A stretch of DNA of 63,017 bases from a marine gamma proteobacterium HTCC2089 (GTDB lineage: Bacteria; Pseudomonadota; Gammaproteobacteria; Pseudomonadales; Azotimanducaceae). Shown in pieces: positions 53,957 to 63,016 of this stretch; position 1 is the first letter of the stretch; every line of letters begins with the position of its first letter. Position numbers and translations under genes: made by a program. A model generated the notes under the pieces. That model did no database searches. It had not been told where the DNA came from and was given only the letters and a program-made list of their open reading frames with translations. The stretch lies in the NCBI GenBank assembly GCA_905182905.1, contig CAJJDH010000014.1, positions 1-63,017 on the forward strand. The letters run 5' to 3'.

Positions 53957-53982
53957 CCGCTAAGAGGTTTATATCTTAGCGG
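53957..53982. terminator. Hairpin between convergent M50 protease and metY genes
   Basis: CCGCTAAGA (53957-53965) pairs perfectly with TCTTAGCGG (53974-53982) around an 8-base AT-rich loop. It lies between two converging genes. Neither strand has a clear T-tract after it, so termination is plausible but not certain. Confidence 0.5.
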
Positions 53983-54001
53983 CAGAGATTGCAGGAATAG
54001 C

Positions 54002-55267
54002 CTAGCCTAACGCTTGATCAAGGTCAGCCAAAATATCTTCAATGTGCTCAATACCCACAGACAGACGAATGGCTTCAGGAGATACACCTACCGCTTTTTG
54101 TTCTTCCTCTGACAACTGGCGGTGGGTGGTCGATGCAGGGTGACAGGCTAAAGACTTCGCATCACCAATATTTACCAGGCGCTTAAACAGGTTCAACGCA
54201 TCATAGAATTTAACACCCGCGTCATAGCCACCCTTCACACCAAAGGTCAAAATACCCGAGGCGCTGCCGCCCATATACTTTTGCGCCAAAGCATAATGAG
54301 GATGACTCTCTAAGCCCGCATAGCTAACCCACTCCACATTGGGATGCGCTTCTAGGTGCTTGGCAACCGCAATAGTATTAGCGGAGTGCCGCTCCATTCT
54401 TAGCGGCAGAGTTTCTATACCTTGCAGTAATTGAAACGCGCTCATAGCAGACAATGCCGCTCCGGTGTTACGAAGAGGCACAGTCCGAGCACGGCCAATG
54501 TATGCGGCCCCACCAAAGGCTTGCGTGTAGACCACACCATGATAGCTCTCTTCTGGTGTATTCAAACGCGGGTAACGCTCGGCGTGCTCGCTCCAAGGAA
54601 AGTTACCCGAATCGACAATAATACCGCCTAGTGTGGTGCCGTGACCGCCCATGTATTTAGTTAATGAGTGCACGACAATATCAATGCCGTAATCAATGGG
54701 CTTGAGGAGTGAAGGTGACGCCACAGTATTGTCGGCAATAGTCGCAACCCCATGTCTGCGAGCCATAGCCGCAACCGCTTCAATATCCACAATATTGCCA
54801 GCAGGATTACCAATGGTTTCCATAAAAATAGCTTTGGTATTTTCGTCTATCAACGCTTCCAAAGCAGCAACAGAGTCATCTTGAGCAAAGCGCACTTCAA
54901 TACCTTGTCGCGGCAGCATGTGCGCGAACAGCGTATAAGTACCGCCATATAGCTGAGGTACGGTCACAATATTATCGCCAACTTCTGCTAAGTTCAAAAT
55001 CGCATAGTTAATTGCAGCACTACCCGCGGATACCGCCAAAGCACCCACGCCACCTTCAAGGGCTGCCACACGCTGCTCAAGAACATCGCAGGTAGGGTTC
55101 ATAATGCGGCTGTAAATATTGCCGGGCACAGCCAAATCAAATAGATCCGCACCATGCTGAGCATTATCAAATTCATAAGCCACAGTTTGATAAATAGGGG
55201 TGGTAGCAGCGTTAGTGGTTGGATCCGTGGTGTATCCCGCATGGACCGCAATGGTTTCGTCTTTCAT
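54002..55267 (-). CDS. metY: O-acetylhomoserine sulfhydrylase MetY
   Basis: A 421-residue PLP enzyme of the Cys/Met metabolism family, full length. The start MKDETIAVHAGY, the PLP phosphate loop SAGSAAINYA, and the Schiff-base Lys in HSLTKYMGGHG are diagnostic; the length and the SLACHPASTTHRQL end fit O-acetylhomoserine aminocarboxypropyltransferase. It makes homocysteine directly from O-acetylhomoserine and sulfide. Cystathionine gamma-synthase is shorter. No acetyltransferase (metX) is in the window, and no SAM riboswitch is apparent upstream. Confidence 0.92.
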   Translation of the reverse strand: MKDETIAVHAGYTTDPTTNAATTPIYQTVAYEFDNAQHGADLFDLAVPGNIYSRIMNPTCDVLEQRVAALEGGVGALAVSAGSAAINYAILNLAEVGDNIVTVPQLYGGTYTLFAHMLPRQGIEVRFAQDDSVAALEALIDENTKAIFMETIGNPAGNIVDIEAVAAMARRHGVATIADNTVASPSLLKPIDYGIDIVVHSLTKYMGGHGTTLGGIIVDSGNFPWSEHAERYPRLNTPEESYHGVVYTQAFGGAAYIGRARTVPLRNTGAALSAMSAFQLLQGIETLPLRMERHSANTIAVAKHLEAHPNVEWVSYAGLESHPHYALAQKYMGGSASGILTFGVKGGYDAGVKFYDALNLFKRLVNIGDAKSLACHPASTTHRQLSEEEQKAVGVSPEAIRLSVGIEHIEDILADLDQALG

Positions 55268-55494
55268 CCGAATTGAACTCCAAAAGTAAATTAGCGGCGT
55301 TATTGTGCACTAGGCTTGGTTGATACCCAAATTTGTTCACTATTTGTTAATGACCAGCGAGTGGAATTCTTGCTGAATTGAACCCGGCCCAGTTCACACT
55401 CGCCTCAACTAAGTCATATTTTTGCTCCACTTTGGCAGGTGACGGCGCTCTTAGTTGCGTGCACACTTAACCTTTAATCCATTGAATAGCCTCT

Positions 55495-56562
55495 TTGAAC
55501 ACACCCGCCCGCTACATCATTAGACAACTTTTGACAGTCTTCGCCATCTCATTGGCGGTGATTTTTAGTATTGCTATGGGCGACAAGTTGATCCACTTCT
55601 TAGAAAAAGCCGCCACCGGTCAATTGCCAGGCCACATGGTGTTTTACGTGGTCATGTTGCGTATGCCGGGTATTCTCCAACTAGTCATTCCCTTCGCCTT
55701 TTATGTAGCTATCTTATTGTCTTTCGGCCGCCTCTATTCAAGTCAGGAAATGGTCATTTTACAAAGCGGCGGCATGTCTACTCGCAAACTCCTAAGCTGG
55801 CTGTCCAAACCCATCCTTGGATTAACTTTTGGCGTGGCACTGCTATCGCTTTGGGCAGGACCCAGCGCGCAATTTGCACTGGAGCAACGTATGGATGAAA
55901 TGCGCCAGCAAACGGGGTTTGCTGCGCTGCAACCTGGCACATTCCGCAGTGACAACAAAAACGACTGGGTTATTTATAGCGAAGGCCTGGCTGAAGACGA
56001 CCAAACCATTCTCAATGTTTTTGTCCAGCGCACCCTTGCGAGCGGCGAGGATGTCACTGTATGGGCGGAGCGAGGCCGTAAAGATCCGCCCAATGCGCAA
56101 GGCCAACAACTGTTATCACTCTATAACGGCAGGCGTTATATGGGGCAAGCTGGCAAGCCTAATTTTGAAGTAATGGCGTTTGACGAATTCCACATTGCAC
56201 TGAATGTAGATGCAGTGATAGAACGCGCTACAGACGTTGAAGCAACACCAACACTCGAGCTACTGGATGAAGCAGAGCATCAAGCAGAGTTGCATTGGCG
56301 TATAGCTATGCCAATATTTTTTCTCATAGTCAGTGCATTAGCTATTGGCGTGGCGCCGGTAAAACCAAGGCAAGGACCCTACGCACAAATAGCGCCTGGA
56401 CTGCTTTGGATTGTCGGCTATTACATAGCCATGATTGCTAATAGGTGGGCCATTACCGAGGGGCAAATTGCGGACGAATTTGGGCTTTGGCTAGTACACT
56501 TGGTTTTTGCTGGCATTGCCATTCGCCTAATTAAACGCATCGGTCGGCCCGCAGCGGTCTAA
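55495..56562 (+). CDS. lptF: LPS export permease LptF
   Basis: A 355-residue protein matching LptF, one of the two membrane subunits of the LptB2FG ABC transporter that extracts LPS from the inner membrane. Membrane segments at the N terminus (RYIIRQLLTVFAISL onward) and near 270-345 bracket a periplasmic beta-jellyroll domain; VILQSGGMS after the third segment and the ELHWRIAMPIFFLIVSALAI segment are typical. It starts at TTG without a clear ribosome site. In most gammaproteobacteria lptG follows directly; here a DUF3429 gene does. Confidence 0.9.
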   Translation: MNTPARYIIRQLLTVFAISLAVIFSIAMGDKLIHFLEKAATGQLPGHMVFYVVMLRMPGILQLVIPFAFYVAILLSFGRLYSSQEMVILQSGGMSTRKLLSWLSKPILGLTFGVALLSLWAGPSAQFALEQRMDEMRQQTGFAALQPGTFRSDNKNDWVIYSEGLAEDDQTILNVFVQRTLASGEDVTVWAERGRKDPPNAQGQQLLSLYNGRRYMGQAGKPNFEVMAFDEFHIALNVDAVIERATDVEATPTLELLDEAEHQAELHWRIAMPIFFLIVSALAIGVAPVKPRQGPYAQIAPGLLWIVGYYIAMIANRWAITEGQIADEFGLWLVHLVFAGIAIRLIKRIGRPAAV

Positions 56563-56579
56563 GTCACAACTGAGTTAGC

Positions 56580-57071
56580 ATGACCTCACCAAACCCGAAA
56601 GAAGAAAATACGCATCCCAATAAAACGTCTTCGATAACCGCGCAAATTTTGGGCTTCAGTGGACTGCTACCTATAGCCGCAATCTTTATCAGCGCAATAC
56701 TTTGGCCCATTTTTCCTGAAAAAGAGCTTTTGGAAAAGCTCAGCTTATTGGCTAACCTTTACGCGGGCACCATATTCTCGTTTCTGGGCGGCATCCAATG
56801 GGGTTTAAGCTTAAACCCAACAGCTCAAATACAGTTGAGCAAACGGCTACTGGTAAGCGTCGCACCCTCTTTGTGGACCGTGGCAGCGTTACAATTTGCA
56901 TCCGTTCAAGCCAGCTGGCTGCTAGTGCTGGGACTAAACGCGCTGTTGCTGTTCGAGCTATTAGATCCAGAAAAAAACCAACGTCCTGCTTGGTATATTC
57001 CACTGCGCATAAACTTAACCCTATGTCTGAGCCTTGGTTTATTAGCCATCAGCGCCCTGCACTTCGTTTAG
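56580..57071 (+). CDS. DUF3429 membrane protein
   Basis: A 163-residue integral membrane protein with four or five hydrophobic segments matching DUF3429 (LYAGTIFSFLGGIQWGL is the conserved stretch). Its function is unknown. The first 20 residues are polar. It is 17 bases downstream of lptF on the same strand and may be co-transcribed with it. Confidence 0.82.
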   Translation: MTSPNPKEENTHPNKTSSITAQILGFSGLLPIAAIFISAILWPIFPEKELLEKLSLLANLYAGTIFSFLGGIQWGLSLNPTAQIQLSKRLLVSVAPSLWTVAALQFASVQASWLLVLGLNALLLFELLDPEKNQRPAWYIPLRINLTLCLSLGLLAISALHFV

Positions 57072-57102
57072 TTCTTCAAGTGCAAAAACACCAGATGCAA
57101 AT

Positions 57103-57426
57103 TTAGCCATGACCGGCTATGGGACTCTTGCGCTCGGCGCTCATAGAGGCCTGCAAATTATTTGCTACTAAATCATTCACAATAGTTTCTAATGTCTCCA
57201 CTGGCGCGTTGATAATTCGAGCACGCACGGACAGCGCCATAGCAACAGCCTGCAGAACGTCGCCATTGCTGGTAGCCCCGAGCACTTTAATTTGTTCGTC
57301 AACGGTATGTAGGATTGCAGTTAAAAGCTGGTGCACTTTAACCGGATCTTCGGTTTCTTTATGCAGCGGAAATGTAATATCGAATTGATCCCCGGTAGCC
57401 GTATTTGCGGTATAAGGTATGTCCAT
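57103..57426 (-). CDS. Conserved-looking small protein of unknown function
   Basis: I do not recognise the family. The 107-residue product is soluble and rich in helix formers, beginning MDIPYTANTATGDQFDITFPLHKETED, then several amphipathic helices (VHQLLTAILHTVDEQI, DVLQAVAMALSVRARI, LETIVNDLVANNLQ). It has no signal peptide or cysteine. It lies between DUF3429 and the TIGR03643 gene, divergent from the latter by 130 bases. Its balanced composition and coding-like third positions suggest a real gene. Confidence 0.6.
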   Translation of the reverse strand: MDIPYTANTATGDQFDITFPLHKETEDPVKVHQLLTAILHTVDEQIKVLGATSNGDVLQAVAMALSVRARIINAPVETLETIVNDLVANNLQASMSAERKSPIAGHG

Positions 57427-57557
57427 AAATTAAGTCTCAGTTGATGCGGCTGCATTGCCAACATTTGCTTACAATTACTCTAACAAGACCTACTGCTGCA
57501 GAGCACCCAATTAACCAGCAATCTATGCACCTATTTTCCGCATCCGTCACAGGCAAC

Positions 57558-57827
57558 ATGAGCAAAGTAGAAAAAAAATTATCAGACGGCGAGATTAGCC
57601 GCATTGTTGAGATGGCTTGGGAAGACCGCACCCCTTTTGACGCCATTGAGTCACAATTCCAAGTTTCAGAGGATCAGGTGATTAAACTGATGCGCGGCAA
57701 CATTACCGCCCGTTCCTTCAAACGCTGGCGTGAACGGGTGACTGGACGTAAAACAAAGCACACTTCTCTTCGAGATAAGAGTGTTACCCGCCATCAATCA
57801 AGCACCCACAACAAAGCCAATCGCTGA
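57558..57827 (+). CDS. TIGR03643/DUF2805 family small protein
   Basis: An 89-residue protein matching the TIGR03643 family: ISRIVEMAWEDRTPFDAIESQFQVSEDQVIKLMR, then FKRWRERVTGRKTKH. The alternating helices look like a helix-turn-helix-type nucleic-acid-binding fold, but no function has been shown to my knowledge. The Met at 57558 starts exactly at the conserved region; the frame extends 39 codons further upstream without conservation, so the long form is not used here. Ribosome site is weak. Confidence 0.85.
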   Translation: MSKVEKKLSDGEISRIVEMAWEDRTPFDAIESQFQVSEDQVIKLMRGNITARSFKRWRERVTGRKTKHTSLRDKSVTRHQSSTHNKANR

Positions 57828-57945
57828 TCGAGCACTCAGCTGAGACTGGCGGTGTTGAGCGTTGTGGTGAAGGCTTCACCTAGGGCAGTAAAATAAAAAC
57901 GCCCACCTGCCGGAACGCAAATAGGCTGAGCTGCTACTAAGAAAT

Positions 57946-58878
57946 TTAGTTCTTATTATCCCCAGCAATATTCCCCATAGTACCCATAACCGTTGAAACC
58001 ATTGTTGCTACGTCACCTAGCTGGGCTGGCACAATCATGGTGTTATTGGTTTGCGCCAACTTACCAAACTCTTTTACCCACTGCTCTGCCACCCGCAGAT
58101 TCACCGCTTCGCGACCGCCCGGTTCAGATAACGCACTGGCTACCTCACGCAAACCGTGCGCGGTAGCTTGGGCAATCAACTTGATTTCTTCAGCGCGACC
58201 TTCAGCCTCGTTGATCTGACGAAGTTTTTCCGCTTCCGACAAGTTAATGGCTTCTTGACGATCTCCCTCAGATACGTTGATCCGTGACTGCCGCTCTCCT
58301 TCTGATGTAGCAACAACAGCTCGGCGCTCCCGCTCTGCCCGCATCTGTTTTTCTAGCGCATCTTTAACCGATGCGGGAGGCACAATATCTTTAATCTCGT
58401 AACGCAGAATTTTCACGCCCCAAGGTTCAGCAGCACGGTCGACGGCTGCGACCACCTGAGCATTGATGGTTTCGCGCTCTTCAAACGTACGATCTAGTTC
58501 AATCTTACCGATCTCCGAACGCAGCGTAGTTTGGGCAAGTTGCGAGGTCGCGAAGACGTAGTTTTCAATACCGTAACTGGCGCCTCTGGCATCACTAACC
58601 TGCATGTAAATAACGCCATCGATTTCTACAGAAATATTGTCTTTGGTAATACAGCTCTGAGACGGCACATCTAAAGTTTGTTCCTTCAGGGTGTGCTTGT
58701 ACGCTACCACATCAACAAAGGGCACTAGAATATGAAACCCGGCATCTAGTGTTTTCGCATACTTACCTAACCGCTCAATGACAAATTGTTCACGCTGAGG
58801 CACAACTCGCGCCGTTTTCAGCAATATAACAACAACCAATATTGCTACCGCGCCACCAAAAAATAGGCTTAAATCCAT
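57946..58878 (-). CDS. SPFH/Band 7 protein (QmcA/stomatin-like)
   Basis: A 310-residue membrane-anchored SPFH protein. One N-terminal membrane helix (LFFGGAVAILVVVILL) is followed by VPQREQFVIERLGKYAKTLDAGFHILVPFVD and the Band 7 domain, then a long Ala/Glu-rich coiled coil (about 175-245) and a Gly/Asn-rich end. Such slipins scaffold membrane microdomains and proteases. The gene starts immediately after the NfeD stop, the usual SPFH/NfeD operon, which supports the call. Confidence 0.93.
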   Translation of the reverse strand: MDLSLFFGGAVAILVVVILLKTARVVPQREQFVIERLGKYAKTLDAGFHILVPFVDVVAYKHTLKEQTLDVPSQSCITKDNISVEIDGVIYMQVSDARGASYGIENYVFATSQLAQTTLRSEIGKIELDRTFEERETINAQVVAAVDRAAEPWGVKILRYEIKDIVPPASVKDALEKQMRAERERRAVVATSEGERQSRINVSEGDRQEAINLSEAEKLRQINEAEGRAEEIKLIAQATAHGLREVASALSEPGGREAVNLRVAEQWVKEFGKLAQTNNTMIVPAQLGDVATMVSTVMGTMGNIAGDNKN

Positions 58879-59328
58879 CTAACTCTCCTTATCGCCAACA
58901 ACTAGATTGTTGCCGTTACGATCAATAATTGTAGTTCTAGCACCTTGAACGAAATGACTTTGCGCACTGCTGGCATCCCAACTTGAGCCGCGATAGTTAA
59001 CCCTGCCATGACCTGGGGTTGCCTCATCAAACCCAGATTCAATGGTCACAGCATACCCAAGAAAATCCTCGTCGACGGAAGATTCGGCCACATCGCCAAC
59101 CGTAAATCTGGGCATGCGGGCACGCACCACCATAAGAAAAAATACAGCCAACGCCGCAAACAGTACGAATGGCAGCCCGCTGCCGGCTGGCATGCCAGCC
59201 CACAATGCGCCACCCACACAAATAGATGCCAAACCTAAGAAAAATAGAATGAAGTTGCCCATAGTCACTTCAAGTATGACTAAAGCAAAGCCAATGCCGA
59301 TCCAATAATATTGCGGGTCAATGCCCAT
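58879..59328 (-). CDS. NfeD-family membrane protein (short form)
   Basis: A 149-residue NfeD protein: three or four membrane segments in the first 70 residues, then the C-terminal OB-fold domain (VTIESGFDEATPGHGRVNYRGSSWDA). The long form with a ClpP-like protease domain is not present. NfeD and slipin products act together in membrane quality control. It is directly abutted to the SPFH gene with no intervening base. Confidence 0.92.
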   Translation of the reverse strand: MGIDPQYYWIGIGFALVILEVTMGNFILFFLGLASICVGGALWAGMPAGSGLPFVLFAALAVFFLMVVRARMPRFTVGDVAESSVDEDFLGYAVTIESGFDEATPGHGRVNYRGSSWDASSAQSHFVQGARTTIIDRNGNNLVVGDKES

Positions 59329-59380
59329 ACTCTATCTCCTGATTGCAGACCCTTGGACTATATCCATAGCCAACACAATG

Positions 59381-59424
59381 ATCCAACTAAGATCCAACTA
59401 AGATCCAACAATGATCTAACTAAG
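59381..59424. repeat. Short imperfect tandem repeat, period 11
   Basis: ATCCAACTAAG occurs twice in perfect tandem (59381-59402), then a partial copy and a variant ATCTAACTAAG (59414-59424). It lies in the spacer between the NfeD and CoA-transferase genes. A slippage-prone minisatellite is the simplest reading. Confidence 0.7.
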
Positions 59425-59503
59425 CTGCGGATCCTTCATTTAGCTGATGAACGTAGCAATAACTCGGCGCAACAGTTACCTCAGACCGATCTTGCTCAAC
59501 TCA

Positions 59504-60646
59504 CTATGCAATAACACCTTGTCTGGCTAAATCTTGCATTTGCGCAAAAGTCAGACCCAAATCACTCAATATTTCTACAGTATGCTGACCTAAATCTGCC
59601 GAGGGTACATGGTGTGTTTGTTGGGTTGCACTAAACCGAACCGCAGCCCGAGGCTGCAACATTTCACCACCACGAGGGTGGTCTAGCGAATGCAAAATAC
59701 CGGTGGCCGCAACTTGCGGATCATTTATTAAATCTGCGCGGCGATTAACCCTACCCACCGGAATCTCGTTTTGGGTAAGCAAATCAACAAGCTGATCAGT
59801 TTCATATTGACTGCAATCGACCCCAAGATAACTAGACACAATGGCACCGTCAGCGGTCTCGCTGACTTCACATACGTCTGCTAAATCACCGGCTAGCTGT
59901 GCGCCCTGACCCTGAAAACTATAGTTCCACATTAAATCTGGCCAATTAAAATAGACTGCTGTATCTAACATAGACAATTGCACATGCTGACCGCCAGCCC
60001 CACGCTCACGCGCCAATAACGCAGCTGTTATGCCTTGGGCCGCAGTGAGTGCAGTGATTTTGTCATATAGAATAGTACGGACCATTTGCAAGGACTGACC
60101 ATCCGCCGAGTTTGGCCCCCCACCTTGAACATCCAGCACACCACTTAACGCCTGAATCACATAGTCATAGGTCTTTTGCCCAGCATATGGCCCCACTTCA
60201 CCCATACCGTTGATTGACGCATAAATCAGCTCTGGGTTAATGGCTTTGAGCGCGTGGTAATCCAAACCCAGATTTTGCATTTTTCCTGGGCGATAGTTTT
60301 GCAACAAAACATCGGCATCTTTGACCAATTGGCGGATCAAATCTTGACCAGCCTCATGTTTCAAATTGATGGCCACAGAGCGTTTGTTGCGATTAATCAT
60401 TGCGTATATGGCGCTCAATCCGTTACGCGATGCACCCAAACCTCTAATACCATCACCCCAGCCTGGAGGTTCCACCTTTATGACATCTGCGCCCTGATCT
60501 GCCAAGACCACTGCCGCCATGGGACCAGACACCACTGAGGACAAATCTAAAACACGAAATCCACTTAAGGGGCCTGCAGATGACCCCTCATTTTCTGAGG
60601 CTGCGGTGTGCTCATTTATAGGTTTATCTGTGTCTTTCTGGGTCAT
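59504..60646 (-). CDS. Family III CoA-transferase (CaiB/BaiF)
   Basis: A 380-residue CoA-transferase from the Met at 60646. GFRVLDLSSVVSGPMAAVVLADQGADVIKVEPPGWGD opens the fold, INRNKRSVAINL follows, and ILYDKITALTAAQG carries the Asp where the nucleophile is expected. The frame stays open to 60742, but the extra residues include a short hydrophobic stretch foreign to the family; an alternative Met at 60667 is also possible. No clear ribosome site decides the start. It is isolated from the other CoA-transferases here and its acid substrate is unknown. Confidence 0.88.
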   Translation of the reverse strand: MTQKDTDKPINEHTAASENEGSSAGPLSGFRVLDLSSVVSGPMAAVVLADQGADVIKVEPPGWGDGIRGLGASRNGLSAIYAMINRNKRSVAINLKHEAGQDLIRQLVKDADVLLQNYRPGKMQNLGLDYHALKAINPELIYASINGMGEVGPYAGQKTYDYVIQALSGVLDVQGGGPNSADGQSLQMVRTILYDKITALTAAQGITAALLARERGAGGQHVQLSMLDTAVYFNWPDLMWNYSFQGQGAQLAGDLADVCEVSETADGAIVSSYLGVDCSQYETDQLVDLLTQNEIPVGRVNRRADLINDPQVAATGILHSLDHPRGGEMLQPRAAVRFSATQQTHHVPSADLGQHTVEILSDLGLTFAQMQDLARQGVIA

Positions 60647-60979
60647 GGGTGAATCTAATTCTTCCATTAAACATACTGCTAAAAAAAACAGGCTTCGGCG
60701 CGTTATCCCACGCTTTGACCTTGGCTCTACAAGACTTTGCATAGTACGCGGTTAATGAACTAAAACCACGCCCAGCTAACCCTCCATTACTTCTACCACT
60801 GGGCAAAATACCGGCACGCGCGTTTTTGCCGCCAATCATCCATAACATGGCGTTTATTTCTGTACAGAATTCACTATTCTAGGGTGTCGGCTTATCTAAG
60901 AGTCTCGCTTTAAATCAGACTCCGCATCCAGCTAGCCATATACTAACTTTTCAACCATCGCTGACTTTGAGTAAATACC

Positions 60980-62908
60980 ATGATCGACCTTACAGCCCCA
61001 TTTGCTACTCGAACTACCCGCACAAACCCACCTCAACCTAGTTGCGCCGTATTCAAGCGCCTCTACGCACTTGTTGCGCTAGGTTTAGTGTTCGCTTTGG
61101 GCGCATGTAGCTCAGAATCCACGAGCACACCTGCGCCAGCAGCTACACAAGCAACTAATGTTAATGGCCAATTATTAACCCAATGGCTCGATTCGCAATA
61201 CGAGGAAGAACTGCAATTTTCACCTATTCAGTTGACCTTTCTCGGTCGCAAGGAGCGCAATAATGAAATTGATGAGTTCACGTTTGAGGCCTACAAAGAG
61301 CAGGTCGAGTGGAAGACTAATTCTGCCAAGACAATGGCTGAACTGTTCGACTACGCCAGCCTTAGCGATGATGAAAAGCTGTCTTTTGATCTGTGGCAGT
61401 TCCAAGCCAAACAAATGGCCGATTCAGTTGAGTTTTTTCACAACGGCCTAACTTTCGATCAAATGAACGGCATCCAAAACTTTGTACCCACATTTTTAAT
61501 TAACTTTCATAGCGTAGACAGTGTCGAAGATATGCGAGCCTACATCTCCCGTATTAAAGCCGTAGCGCCGCGTATGCGGGAAGCATTAGTCAACGCTCAA
61601 ACCTCATCTGATAAAGGAGTAATTACTCCCGGTTTTGCGCTAGACGGTGTAATAACGCAAACCCAAGCGATCATCACCGGTCAACCGTTTGAAACAGTTG
61701 CCAGCAAAGACAGTGATTTGTGGAGTGATGTACAGTCAGAAGTGGCTAAGCTACAAGAACAAGAGTTGATAGATGCGCAAATGGCAGCCAGCCTATTAGC
61801 CGGTGCACGCAGCGCCTTAGTCAACGACCTGCAACCTGCCTACCGCAATATCATTAGCTGGGCAGAAAACGAAAAAGACAAAGCACCAAAAATTTCAACG
61901 GGTATTGGCAATCAGAGCAACGGGGCTGCCTATTACAAGTATCGCTTAGGCACACAAACCACCACTAGCTTAACCGCTGACGAGATCCATGAAATTGGCT
62001 TAAGTGAAGTAAAACGATTACGCGCAGAGATGATGGAAATTATCGAGCAAGTAAACTTTGACGGTGACCTCGCAGCATTTTTTGTTCACGTGCGCGACGC
62101 TGAATGGAACTACTACCCCGATACTGACGAGGGACGCAAAGCCTACATAGCTGACGCAACCGCAGCCATCGACAACATAAAATCCAAGCTTCCGGAAGTA
62201 TTTGGGTTAATGCCAAAGGCAGATTTATTAGTTAAGCGGGTTGAGCCTTTTCGCGAACGCGATGGGGCTGCACAGCACTACTACCCAGGTACACCAGATG
62301 GCTCTAGACCCGGCATTTACTATGCACACCTGTCTGATATGAGTGCTATGCCAAAAAATCAGCTAGAGGTGATTGCTTATCATGAAGGCCTTCCAGGGCA
62401 CCACATGCAATTGTCCATAGCCCAAGAATTAACAGGCATTCCAGTGTTTCGCACCCAAGCCAACTTCACTGCCTACACTGAAGGTTGGGGTCTATATTCT
62501 GAGTTTTTAGCCAAAGAAATATCTGGCACCTATAAAGACCCATACCAAGATTTCGGTCGTCTAACAGCAGAAGCCTGGCGCGCCATTCGATTAGTAGTAG
62601 ATACTGGCTTGCATGCAAAAGGCTGGACCGAGCAAGAAGCAGTAGATTACTTTGCAGCCAACTCTCCTGAACCTTTAGAAAGTGTGGTATCGGAAATTCA
62701 GCGCTATATAGTTATGCCCGGCCAAGCTACCGCCTATAAAATTGGTATGTTGAAAATTTTGGAGCTTAGGCGCAAGGCCACTGCGGCGCTAGGGGATAAG
62801 TTTGATCTGGGCAAATTTCATGACGCCATTCTTGGCGGTGGCGCACTTCCGCTTTCGCTACTGGAACGAAAAATTGATTCTTGGATTGAAGTTCAAAAAA
62901 ACCAATAA
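60980..62908 (+). CDS. DUF885 lipoprotein, putative metallopeptidase
   Basis: A 642-residue DUF885 protein. A lipobox ALGAC near residue 44 follows a hydrophobic stretch, so it is probably anchored in a membrane facing the periplasm. The zinc site HEGLPGHH (468-475) and AYTEGWGLYSE downstream are the family signatures, shared with gluzincin-like carboxypeptidases. The N-terminal 25 residues are basic and may be preceded by a later start. Substrate is unknown, most likely peptides. It is monocistronic here. Confidence 0.9.
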   Translation: MIDLTAPFATRTTRTNPPQPSCAVFKRLYALVALGLVFALGACSSESTSTPAPAATQATNVNGQLLTQWLDSQYEEELQFSPIQLTFLGRKERNNEIDEFTFEAYKEQVEWKTNSAKTMAELFDYASLSDDEKLSFDLWQFQAKQMADSVEFFHNGLTFDQMNGIQNFVPTFLINFHSVDSVEDMRAYISRIKAVAPRMREALVNAQTSSDKGVITPGFALDGVITQTQAIITGQPFETVASKDSDLWSDVQSEVAKLQEQELIDAQMAASLLAGARSALVNDLQPAYRNIISWAENEKDKAPKISTGIGNQSNGAAYYKYRLGTQTTTSLTADEIHEIGLSEVKRLRAEMMEIIEQVNFDGDLAAFFVHVRDAEWNYYPDTDEGRKAYIADATAAIDNIKSKLPEVFGLMPKADLLVKRVEPFRERDGAAQHYYPGTPDGSRPGIYYAHLSDMSAMPKNQLEVIAYHEGLPGHHMQLSIAQELTGIPVFRTQANFTAYTEGWGLYSEFLAKEISGTYKDPYQDFGRLTAEAWRAIRLVVDTGLHAKGWTEQEAVDYFAANSPEPLESVVSEIQRYIVMPGQATAYKIGMLKILELRRKATAALGDKFDLGKFHDAILGGGALPLSLLERKIDSWIEVQKNQ

Positions 62909-62978
62909 TCTAAATCACAAGCGAAAAGCAAGCGCCCCAAACAGAAAGACAGAAAGGATAAGCTGTCACGGGCGAGCA

Positions 62979-63016
62979 GCGAGGCGTATCGAAAAATAGA
63001 TATTCGATAGTCTCGC
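62979..63016. other. Two-part hairpin at the right edge
   Basis: TATCGAA (62987-62993) pairs with TTCGATA (63003-63009); outside it GCGAG (62979-62983) pairs with CTCGC (63012-63016) after a small internal mismatch. It lies beyond the DUF885 gene at the window edge. It may be an intergenic repeat element or a downstream terminator structure, but no T-tract is visible before the sequence ends. Confidence 0.35.

Noticed and set aside
53974..54411. Repeat TCTTAGCGGCAGAG at 53974 and again at 54398
   Set aside because: A 14-base match is expected several times by chance in 63 kb, and the second copy is inside metY coding sequence.
55268..55494. SAM riboswitch upstream of metY
   Set aside because: I could not find the conserved core helices of any SAM riboswitch class in this spacer.
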